Of a DNA stretch of 64,000 nt, positions 28,521 to 37,969 are shown piece after piece (the first letter of the stretch is position 1; each line of letters starts with the position of its first letter). A program made the translations under genes and the position numbers. The notes beneath the pieces are model-generated. The model was not told the origin of the DNA. It made no database searches and was given only the letters and a program-made list of their open reading frames with translations. The stretch comes from an uncultured Clostridia bacterium. GTDB lineage: Bacteria > Bacillota_A > Clostridia > TANB77 > CAG-508. Location of the stretch: NCBI GenBank assembly GCA_944393405.1, contig CALYAC010000006.1:1-64000 (forward strand), in the 5' to 3' direction.

Positions 28521-29177
28521 ATGAATAAAAAAATTATTATAGGAATAATCTCTATTATTGTAATAGTACTTATAGCAATTATCGTTGTATTATTTACTAA
28601 GTATTCTGATAACGTAAAGCCAAATGATACAATTAATAACACTGTTGGTAATGCTGTTGACAATACTATCAATAATAATATCGATAATACTATTAACAAC
28701 ACTATTGAAAATGAAGAAATATATGATGAAAATATACAAATAGTTGAAACTATAAATAATAATAGTAATTTGCCATTAACTTATTTAAGCAAATATGATG
28801 AAACAAATGCCACTTTACAAAACTATGAAAAATTAATTAATTTTATGTCTATAGATTTTCATAATGATGATGTAGAATTTAGTTATTATGGTTATCCAAA
28901 TGATGAATCAGAAAAATATTTAGGAAGCTTTTCTCTATTGACTAATAAATATAATATTCTTGGCATTACTATAGGAGATGATATTGAACAAGCAGTAACT
29001 AAATTTCAAGAATATGGATTTAAATTAGATCCAGACAGTAGCTACTATATTAGTTTAACATATGGAGATTTTATAATTGATATATCAGAAGACTTTGAAA
29101 ATGAGCAAGAAAATCATATCATTGGAACAATAAAATTATATGCCGAAAGTGAATATTTAGGAAATAATATCTATTAG
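28521..29177 (+). CDS. Hypothetical membrane-anchored extracellular protein
   Basis: An unrecognised protein of about 218 residues. An N-terminal hydrophobic segment (KKIIIGIISIIVIVLIAIIV) is followed by an Asn/Thr-rich spacer with repeated NT/NN units (DNTINNNIDNTINNTIENE) and a globular C-terminal domain. This suggests an exported, membrane-tethered protein. I chose ATG 28521, about 8 bases after AAAGGG; GTG 28512 and ATG 28515 are less well placed. The spacer is probably a simple-repeat tract that varies in length between strains. It stands alone with its own terminator. Confidence 0.7.
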   Translation: MNKKIIIGIISIIVIVLIAIIVVLFTKYSDNVKPNDTINNTVGNAVDNTINNNIDNTINNTIENEEIYDENIQIVETINNNSNLPLTYLSKYDETNATLQNYEKLINFMSIDFHNDDVEFSYYGYPNDESEKYLGSFSLLTNKYNILGITIGDDIEQAVTKFQEYGFKLDPDSSYYISLTYGDFIIDISEDFENEQENHIIGTIKLYAESEYLGNNIY

Positions 29178-29193
29178 TAAATATTAAAAGCAT

Positions 29194-29237
29194 AAAAAAA
29201 GCTAAGTAAATTTATAAAAAAATATACTTAGCTTTTT
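29194..29237 (+). terminator. Terminator after the 28521-29177 gene
   Basis: Stem AAAAAAAGCTAAGTA with TACTTAGCTTTTTTT, followed by AC. The A/T-rich ends let it function in both directions between convergent genes. Confidence 0.8.
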
Positions 29238-29280
29238 TACTCTTTATATTTATTCATTTTATAATTATATTTTACATTAC

Positions 29281-29811
29281 TTACGATATTATTTTTGTGA
29301 TTTTCTTATATGTTGAGTCATGAGCAATTCTTGCCCATTCATCCATTTCATTAGTTCTAAGTTGTATTTCTGCTTTATATGGTATAACAAATTTACCTAA
29401 ATTCATATATTCTTTTAAAACTATATGATAACTCATATATCCACTTTTCTTTGGATGATTAATATAATCTTTTTCTAATATTATATTAAACTTCTTCTCC
29501 TCTTTTATACAGTTTACTATATCATATACTTCTTCTACATTGTCACATACAATTCGTATTCCTACAATATCGTTTACATTTTCTATCATGCCATTTAAAG
29601 TTAAATCATATCCCCTATATTTCATTTTTTCAATTAGACTAGGATACGTTTTTATTCTAGACTCTATTTTATTTACTTCATATATTTTATTATTTTTCTC
29701 AATTATATCTTTTACTTCATTTAATATTTGCCTTCTAGTAAACTCTGCACTATAACATATTCTTTTATATATATTATAGTTAATGTCTATATTAAATTTC
29801 ATTTTATTCAT
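29281..29811 (-). CDS. Small alarmone synthetase-like protein (RelA/SpoT domain)
   Basis: A compact RelA/SpoT synthetase domain that should transfer pyrophosphate from ATP to GTP or GDP to make (p)ppGpp. The product of about 176 residues has ESRIKTYPSLIEKMKYRG, the catalytic NDIVGIRIVCDN, SGYMSYHIVLKEY and the AEIQLRTNEMDEWARIAHD motif. No hydrolase or TGS/ACT domains are present, so it is a small alarmone synthetase, slightly shorter than RelP/RelQ. I start at MNKMKFNID (29811); the frame is open 14 codons further upstream, through the ribosome binding site. Confidence 0.88.
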   Translation of the reverse strand: MNKMKFNIDINYNIYKRICYSAEFTRRQILNEVKDIIEKNNKIYEVNKIESRIKTYPSLIEKMKYRGYDLTLNGMIENVNDIVGIRIVCDNVEEVYDIVNCIKEEKKFNIILEKDYINHPKKSGYMSYHIVLKEYMNLGKFVIPYKAEIQLRTNEMDEWARIAHDSTYKKITKIIS

Positions 29812-30044
29812 TATGTCCTGCTTTCCTCCATTCTTTTTATTTCTTTTGGTCACAAGATGTTATTATACCATTTTTGTTCAATTATTTCAATAGATTTAAA
29901 AGAAAAATTTACAAATATTGTATATTTACTTTACAATAATCTTTTATTTATTTAACAAACTACTTAAATATGTTTATTTTTAGCCATATTTTCAAAACAA
30001 ATTATCTATGTTATAATATATAATATTATTTTTGGAGGAATATA

Positions 30045-32310
30045 ATGAATACTAAATACTTAAAAATTTTAGAATATGATAAGATTATTGAAAATTTAAG
30101 TAATTATTGCAAAACATATATAGGAAAAGAAAAAGCTAAAAATCTTTTACCTTCTTTTTCTAAATTAGAAGTATTAGATTTATTGGAGCTAACAAATGAA
30201 TCGACTAGTTTAATTTATAAAAAGTCAAATATTCCGCTTTCTGAGCTTCCAAATATCTCTCTATATATAAAAAGTTTAGAAAGTAATTCTTTATTAACTA
30301 ATAAATCTTTGTTAGATATAGCTAGATTTCTAAAAATATCAAGAGAAGTAAAAGAATATCTTTTTAAAGATGATAATCTTAATTCTTCCGAATACGAATC
30401 ATTGTATAGCTTTTTTAACAATATTTATACCAATAAATCTGTTGAAGATAAAATCTTCAGTATTGTATTAGATGAAAACACTATTGCAGATGATGCATCT
30501 CAAGTGCTTAGCTCATTAAGAAAACAGAGTAAAAAAATAGAACAAGCTCTTAGAGACAAATTAACTTCTTTTATTCACTCAAATACTTACTCAAAATATT
30601 TAATGGAACCTATTATAACAATTAGATCTGATAGATATGTAGTTCCAGTAAAAGAAGAATATAAATCTCAAGTAAAAGGATTTATTCATGACATTTCAAG
30701 TAGTGGATCTACAGTATTTATTGAACCTATTAGTGTGTTTGAATTAAATAATAATCTTGCAAATATAAAAGTCGAGGAAGATATTGAAATAGAAAAAATT
30801 CTTTCGAGCCTTTCTACACTACTTAACGAATATACTGATGAGTTAAAATATAATATAAACATACTTGGTGAACTTGATTTAATATTTGCCAAAGCTAATT
30901 ATTCTATTGAACTTGATGGTATTAATCCTAATATAAATGATGAAAAATATATTGATTTAAAATCAGCAAAACATCCATTAATTCAAAAAGATGTTGTTGT
31001 ACCTATAGATATTTCAATAGGAAAAGACTATTCTTCCTTAGTTATAACAGGTCCTAATACAGGTGGTAAAACAGTAAGTTTAAAAACAACAGGTATATTA
31101 CTTTTAATGGCATACTCAGGTATATTTATCCCTGCAAAAGAATCAAGTTCTATTTATGTTTTTGATAATATATTTGCTGATATAGGTGATGAGCAAAGTA
31201 TTCAAGAATCTTTAAGTACATTTTCATCACATATGTCGACAATTGTAGAAATTACAAATAAAGCAACTTCTAACAGTCTAATTTTATTAGATGAACTTCG
31301 GATCTGGAACTGATCCTATAGAAGGAGCAAATCTTGCAATTAGTATATTAAAATATTTCTTTGATTCTGAAATTATAACTATTTCAACAACTCATTATCA
31401 AGAATTAAAAAATTATTGCTTAGTAACAGAAGGCTTTCAAAATGCAAGTTGTGAATTTGATTTAGAACATTTAAAGCCAACATATAAATTACTAATAGGA
31501 ATTCCTGGTAAAAGTAATGCATTTGCAATCAGCAAAAAACTAGGATTAAATGAAAAAATATTAAACTATGCAAATTCCTTAATGAAACAAGAAGATATTA
31601 GTATAGAAGAGCTAATGAAAAATATCTATGATGATAAATTAGAAATCGAAAAAGAAAAAGAAAAAATAAAACAAAATTCTTCGCAAATAGAAGATTTAAG
31701 AAAAAAATTAGAAAATCAAAATAAATTCTGGCAAGAAAAACAAAATTCTATTCTTCAAAAAGCGAGAGATGAAGCTAAAGAGATCTTAGCAGAAGCAAAA
31801 TCAGAAGCAACTTCAGTTATAAATGAACTTAATTCTTTAAATAAATCAGATCTAGCAAAAGCAAATAATTTAAGAAATAAATTAAATGATAAATTAAAAG
31901 ATGTTTCTGCAAATGATAATAACACTTTAAATTTAGATGCCTTAAAAGCTTTAAATAATAAATTTAGTCTAAAAAATAATAATTTAGATAACAAAAAGAA
32001 AAATAATCATAATAAGTCTCATTCATCAGTTACATTCTCTAAAGGAACTAATTTTAAATCACAAAATATTTCTAGTGAAATTAATGTAATTGGAATGAAT
32101 GTTGATGAGGCAGTTTTTGTTATAGATAAATACTTAGATGATTGTGCAATAGCTAAACTATCACCTGTTAGAATTGTCCATGGGAAAGGTACAGGAAAAT
32201 TAAGAGAAGGAATTCATAAATTTTTAAAAAGCAATCCTCATGTAGATTCATATAGATTAGGTACTTTTGGCGAAGGTGAAATGGGCGTTACAATAGTAGA
32301 AATAAAATAG
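30045..32310 (+). CDS. mutS2: Endonuclease MutS2, +1 frameshift at CGG
   Basis: MutS2 is a MutS-like ATPase with a C-terminal Smr nuclease domain; it acts in recombination control and rescue of collided ribosomes. Frame 1 (418 codons) has core and clamp regions, Walker A GPNTGGKT (about residue 336) and Walker B LILLDEL, then CGG (31299-31301) and a stop four codons later. Skipping the C gives DELGSGTDPIEGANLAI, the expected family sequence, then a coiled coil and an Smr domain with IVHGKGTGKLREGIH. The total is about 754 residues, normal for MutS2. Without the shift the product has no Smr domain and an incomplete ATPase. Confidence 0.93.
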
Positions 32311-32313
32311 ATA

Positions 32314-32376
32314 TTTTCAAAAGGGGACGGGCTTGTTTTGTAAATTTTACAAAACAAGCCCGTCCCCTTTTGAAAA
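32314..32376. repeat. Long perfect palindrome, GGGGACGGG-type
   Basis: Two 31-base arms (32314-32344 and 32346-32376) form a perfect inverted repeat around one base. The arms contain CAAAAGGGGACGGGCTTGTT, much richer in G and C than the surroundings. It lies between the convergent mutS2 and mtaB genes. Further copies of the outer motif (CTTTTGAAAAT, CTTTTGGAAAT) follow at 32380-32402. It may be a bidirectional terminator, or a REP-like element mobilised by a RAYT-type transposase. Only one copy is in this window. Confidence 0.85.
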
Positions 32377-32405
32377 TTCTCTTTTGAAAATTTCCTTTTG
32401 GAAAT

Positions 32406-33714
32406 TTATTCTGCTATTAATTCTAGTTTATCTAATCTATCAATTTTAACTTTTTTTATCATATTATCTAACTTCTCATTTGTTTCTAATTTTACTACCA
32501 TATAGTTTGTTGTATGTCCTTTCATATATCTTATTCCATTTTCTATATGTGGCTCTTCAAATAGTACTTCTACTTCTTTTCCTACATATTCTTTATTATA
32601 TTCTTCTTCATTTTTATTGGAAAGTTCTATAAGTTTTCTACTTCTTTGTTCTTTTATATTTCCAACTATTTGACTTGGCATTACTGCTGCCCTCGTTCCT
32701 TTTCTTTGTGAATATTTAAATACATGCATTTTATAAAATTTAATTTCTTCTAAATTTTTATATGTAGTACTAAACTCTTCTTCCGTTTCTCCCGGAAATC
32801 CAACAATTATGTCTGTAGTTAGAGAAACATTTTTGAAAGCTCTCCTTAACAATTTTACTGCTTCTTTAAATTCCTCTATCGTATACCTTCTATTCATTCT
32901 TTTTAATGTATCATTACATGCACTTTGAAGCGATAAGTGAAATTGATCACATATTTTATCTAATTTTACTAATCTTTCAACAAATTCTTCATTTATTAAT
33001 GTTGGTTCTAATGATCCGAAGTCTTATTCTTTTTATTTTTTCTATTTTATTAATATCTTCAAGCAAATCAATCAATCTATATTTTTCTTCGAAATCTCTA
33101 CCATATGAAGCTAAATGTATTCCTGTTATAACTACCTCTTGAATTCCTTCTTCTGCAATTTTAGTTATTTCACTAATTACACTTTCTTTTTTTCTACTTC
33201 TTATATGTCCTCTTGCAAATGGTATTATACAATATGAGCAAAATCTATCGCATCCATCTTGCACTTTTATAACAGCTCTTGTTTTTTCAGTAAAAGTAAC
33301 ATCTCCGAAATCACTATATATTTCTTCATGTAATACATCTGTAATTACATCTCTTGTTTTATTATCTTTTTCTTCTATATATTTTTCTATATATTTTACA
33401 ATTTCCTTCTTTTCATTTGTTCCAAGTATCAAATCTATTTCTGGTATTTTCTCTAATTCTTCTTTAGCAACTTGAGCATAACATCCACATGCGACTAGTA
33501 CTGCATTTTGATTTAATTCTTTTACTTTTCTAAGCATTTGTCTTGATTTTCTATCAGCCATATTAGTTACTGTACAAGTATTGACAATATATATATCTGC
33601 AACTTCGTCAAACTCTACTATATCATATCCTTTATTTTTAAATTCTTGTATCATTCCATTTGTTTCATATTGGTTTACTTTACATCCTAATGTGCAAAAT
33701 GCTACTTTCTTCAT
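32406..33714 (-). CDS. mtaB: tRNA t6A methylthiotransferase MtaB, +1 frameshift at CGG
   Basis: MtaB is a radical SAM enzyme that adds a methylthio group to t6A37 of tRNAs. The first 232 codons cover the N-terminal MTTase domain (KVAFCTLGCKVNQYETNGMI) and the radical SAM cluster (DGCDRFCSYC). At 33016-33018 the frame meets CGG; skipping its C turns RLRII into RLGSLEPTLINEEFV, the expected sequence, and leads into the rest of the radical SAM domain and a TRAM-like C-terminus ending in 32406. About 435 residues in total, the usual length. Without the shift it ends 9 codons later. MiaB is less likely by sequence details. Confidence 0.92.
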
Positions 33715-33787
33715 TTCTAACTCCTTTAATATTTTTTACATTTATATATTATTACATATTTTTGCTTTATTTTCAAGATATATAATA

Positions 33788-33814
33788 CCGGAGGTGACAA
33801 AGTCTACCTCCGGC
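33788..33814 (-). terminator. GC-rich hairpin after orphan gene 2
   Basis: Stem CCGGAGGT with ACCTCCGG extended inwards by GAC/GTC. The GC-rich hairpin follows orphan gene 2 by 9 bases; the U-run on the minus strand is weak (TATTATAT). Confidence 0.65.
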
Positions 33815-33823
33815 ATAATGAGC

Positions 33824-34324
33824 TTAATAGTCTATAGCATCTTCATTGTAACCGTTCATGTCGATGCCTTTTTCGAAATACGGATTTATCGAAAGCCAAT
33901 GGCTTCCATTTTCGTCCTTGTACTCGAGGCCGTCTTGATCTGTGCTTCCATTAACAATAAACTCTACGAATTCACCTTTCAGCACAATTCGGTGCTGGCC
34001 TACAGTCTGGACAATTATATATCCGTTCCCTTTTTCATATACTCTGAACGATCGGTTCTGTGCTACCTGCCGTATAGCATCTGTTGGTTCAAGACCAAAT
34101 GTCAGGTATTCTATCTGATCTTCGATTTCAGATATTTTCTCTTCGGCATCTGACTCGTCATTTCTCACCTGGTTAATCTCGTTACTAAGCACATTATATT
34201 TACTATATGTGCTATTGATTCTTTCATCAATATCCATAAATTTTAAATATAGGACACTGACACAAACCATTGCTACGATTACAGTTACAACATTTGCAAT
34301 TTTTTTAATTTTTCTCTCGCTCAT
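33824..34324 (-). CDS. Hypothetical single-pass coiled-coil membrane protein, foreign-looking orphan gene 2
   Basis: A 166-residue protein with a short basic N-terminus, one membrane segment (about residues 11-30), a coiled coil (about 32-75, IDERINSTYSKYNVLSNEIN) and a C-terminal domain of about 90 residues. The layout resembles FtsL/DivIC-type septum proteins, but the C-terminal domain is not recognised. Codon use is visibly richer in G and C than in its neighbours. It has its own promoter, an operator-like palindrome over the start site and a GC-rich terminator. One in-frame CGG codes Arg in DAIRQVAQ. The start follows GAGGAGAAAGAA. Confidence 0.7.
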   Translation of the reverse strand: MSERKIKKIANVVTVIVAMVCVSVLYLKFMDIDERINSTYSKYNVLSNEINQVRNDESDAEEKISEIEDQIEYLTFGLEPTDAIRQVAQNRSFRVYEKGNGYIIVQTVGQHRIVLKGEFVEFIVNGSTDQDGLEYKDENGSHWLSINPYFEKGIDMNGYNEDAIDY

Positions 34325-34401
34325 TTCTTTCTCCTCTTCTCTACTCTTCTTGTTTCTTTGTTACTCTATGTAAAATCGTTATTAAAACGATGAGAAGTTT
34401 T

Positions 34402-34422
34402 ATGTTAGGTTATACCTAACAT
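34402..34422. promoter_or_regulatory. Operator-like inverted repeat at the orphan gene 2 start site
   Basis: Eight-base arms ATGTTAGG and CCTAACAT around TTATA, starting 4 bases downstream of the -10 box and covering the predicted transcription start. This is a typical repressor site position. No regulator gene lies next to it. Confidence 0.55.
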
Positions 34423-34426
34423 ATAT

Positions 34427-34455
34427 ATTATACCATATTTATATATTTCTTTCAA
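34427..34455 (-). promoter_or_regulatory. Promoter of orphan gene 2
   Basis: On the minus strand TTGAAA (34450-34455), 17-base spacer, TATAAT (34427-34432). Confidence 0.7.
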
Positions 34456-34480
34456 ACTTATGTTTCTACACAAAGTAAAA

Positions 34481-34520
34481 TAATCCCAAATTACTAGGAA
34501 AATCTAATAATTTGGGATTA
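34481..34520 (-). terminator. Terminator of groEL
   Basis: Thirteen-base arms TAATCCCAAATTA and TAATTTGGGATTA followed on the minus strand by TTTTAC, downstream of the groEL stop. Confidence 0.75.
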
Positions 34521-34546
34521 AAAATTATATTATCAGTTATTTTTTA

Positions 34547-36193
<1,647 letters not shown>

Positions 36194-36262
36194 CTAAATA
36201 ATTCTTATGCAATTTATATTGCAAATCTATTTTTATTTTACTCTTTATTTAAAAAATATATA

Positions 36263-36550
<288 letters not shown>

Positions 36551-36640
36551 CTACCTCCTTAAAAATTTATACCATTTATATATATTAGTATGTTCTAAAG
36601 TTCATTTATATGAGTTATTTTCTACTAATATATTTTTGTT

Positions 36641-36667
36641 TTAGCACTCTTTTGTTTTGACTGCTAA
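36641..36667. promoter_or_regulatory. CIRCE operator (HrcA binding site)
   Basis: TTAGCACTC (36641-36649), 9 bases, GACTGCTAA (36659-36667). The left arm is the perfect CIRCE half; the right arm has one change from the consensus GAGTGCTAA. It lies directly downstream of the groES promoter, so HrcA should repress groES-groEL and heat should relieve this. Confidence 0.92.
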
Positions 36668-36668
36668 A

Positions 36669-36697
36669 AATATATACCCTTTTTATTTAAAAGTCAA
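36669..36697 (-). promoter_or_regulatory. Promoter of groES-groEL
   Basis: On the minus strand TTGACT (36692-36697), 17-base spacer, TATATT (36669-36674), immediately upstream of CIRCE. A vegetative promoter under HrcA control. Confidence 0.8.
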
Positions 36698-36754
36698 TAC
36701 TAATTTTTAAATTTCACACAATATTCACATTTGATTTGAACATGCCTTTTCATA

Positions 36755-36783
36755 TTGACAGATCTAAAAAAAAATGTTATTTT
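36755..36783 (+). promoter_or_regulatory. Promoter of the DUF4190-like gene
   Basis: TTGACA (36755-36760), 17-base spacer, TATTTT (36778-36783), upstream of a GGAGG ribosome binding site. Confidence 0.55.
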
Positions 36784-36812
36784 TTAGTTATATTTAAAAG
36801 GAGGAATAATCT

Positions 36813-37106
36813 ATGGAACAAGAAACAGAGAAATCTTTAGAAACAAAAGGTATTGGTTGGGGTATTGCATCTTTAGTTCTTGGAATTATATCTATTATTT
36901 TCTTATACTATATAGTTATATCAGTTATATCTGCTGTATTAGCTGTTGTATTTGGAATTGTTGCATTATCAAAAGGTGATCATGCCCTTGGAAAAACAGG
37001 TTTAGTATTAGGTGTAATTTCATTAATTATCACATTTTTATTATTCCTATTCTTAAAAGTATTAGATGTTTCAATATTCATGATACCTGATTGGTATAAA
37101 TTCTAG
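36813..37106 (+). CDS. Small DUF4190-like membrane protein
   Basis: A 97-residue protein with two or three membrane segments. After a short acidic N-terminus come GIGWGIASLVLGIISIIF, then GIVALSKGDHALGKTGLVLG and a last hydrophobic stretch. The repeated GxxLGIxS pattern with a short loop containing KG matches DUF4190-type proteins, whose function is unknown. Start follows AAGGAGGAATAATCT. It precedes a purine nucleoside phosphorylase gene by about 70 bases, with a palindrome between them. Confidence 0.75.
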   Translation: MEQETEKSLETKGIGWGIASLVLGIISIIFLYYIVISVISAVLAVVFGIVALSKGDHALGKTGLVLGVISLIITFLLFLFLKVLDVSIFMIPDWYKF

Positions 37107-37129
37107 AAGAAAGATAATAATAATTAAAA

Positions 37130-37159
37130 ATGAACTTTAGAGATTTCTCTAAAGTTCAT
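37130..37159. repeat. Perfect palindrome between DUF4190-like gene and deoD
   Basis: Fourteen-base arms ATGAACTTTAGAGA and TCTCTAAAGTTCAT around TT, ending 6 bases before the deoD ribosome binding site. There is no T run, so it is not a clear terminator. It could be an operator or an mRNA stabiliser. Confidence 0.6.
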
Positions 37160-37177
37160 ATATGTAAGGAGGTTTTT

Positions 37178-37888
37178 ATGACTATTCATTGTAATGCAAA
37201 AAAAGAAGATATAGAAAAAAATGTTCTTATGCCCGGAGATCCATTAAGAGCCAAATATATTGCTGAAAATTTTTTAGAAAATCCTAGACTCGTAAATACA
37301 GTTAGAAATATTCTTGCTTATACTGGGACATACAATAGAAAACCTATTACTGTATTTGCCTCTGGTATGGGCATGCCAAGTATTGGTATATATTCATATG
37401 AGTTATATAAATTCTATGATGTAGAAAACATTATTAGAATTGGAACTTGCGGAACATACAATAAAAATATACATTTACTTGATACTATTTTAGTTGATAA
37501 GTCATATACGGATGGTAATTTTGCATATGAGTGGTCTACTAAAGCAGAACATATTTGTGAATCTTCAAATTGTTTAAATACCTCTATTGAACAAGCAGCC
37601 AAAAAGTTAAATATTAATTATATAAAAGGAAATGCATATTGTAATGACTGTTTTGATGGATATTTAGATGATATTAATGGGTTTATAGATAGACTTCCAA
37701 AAGATTTAAATATACTTGCATGTGAAATGGAAGCATTTGCTCTTTTCTACATGGCCAAACAATTAAATAAAAATGCAGCATGTTTACTTTCAGTTGTAGA
37801 TGCATATTTTGAAAATAAAAGTATTAGTTCTGAAGAAAGAGAAAAATCTTTAAATAATATGATAAAAATTGCACTTGAAAGTCTATAA
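37178..37888 (+). CDS. deoD: Purine-nucleoside phosphorylase, DeoD type
   Basis: Cleaves purine (deoxy)ribonucleosides with phosphate to base and sugar-1-phosphate, for purine salvage. The 236 residues have the usual length and motifs: MPGDPLRAKYIAENFL, ASGMGMPSIGIYSYEL, RIGTCG and LACEMEAFALFYMA near the active site. The start is ATG 37178 after TAAGGAGG; the frame is open upstream through a palindrome, but without a good start. It is followed by a strong terminator. Confidence 0.95.
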   Translation: MTIHCNAKKEDIEKNVLMPGDPLRAKYIAENFLENPRLVNTVRNILAYTGTYNRKPITVFASGMGMPSIGIYSYELYKFYDVENIIRIGTCGTYNKNIHLLDTILVDKSYTDGNFAYEWSTKAEHICESSNCLNTSIEQAAKKLNINYIKGNAYCNDCFDGYLDDINGFIDRLPKDLNILACEMEAFALFYMAKQLNKNAACLLSVVDAYFENKSISSEEREKSLNNMIKIALESL

Positions 37889-37917
37889 ATATCAATCAAT
37901 AATATATGAATATAGAG

Positions 37918-37960
37918 AAAAGACGAACTTTGTTTATAATAACAAAATTCGTCTTTTTTT
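37918..37960. terminator. Terminator between deoD and the P-type ATPase gene
   Basis: Stem AAAAGACGAA with TTCGTCTTTT and a T run, between convergent genes; it can serve both. Confidence 0.8.
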
Positions 37961-37969
37961 AGTTTAATT

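Noticed and set aside
28500..28720. Possible CRISPR-like or tandem repeat in the 28521 gene
   Set aside because: The repeated AATAATACTATT units are a coding Asn/Thr spacer of irregular length; no spacers or conserved repeat unit.
31291..32310. Second half of mutS2 as a separate gene starting at ATG 31291
   Set aside because: The ATG is inside the Walker B codons of the first frame, has no ribosome binding site, and the sequence continues the same MutS2 domain.
32406..32897. C-terminal part of mtaB as an independent gene
   Set aside because: Its ATG has no ribosome binding site, and sequence upstream in the same frame back to the CGG matches the MtaB family.
33581..34153. Plus-strand ORF of 190 codons opposite mtaB and orphan gene 2
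   Set aside because: It spans two minus-strand genes and an intergenic terminator, has no ribosome binding site and is only the reverse shadow.
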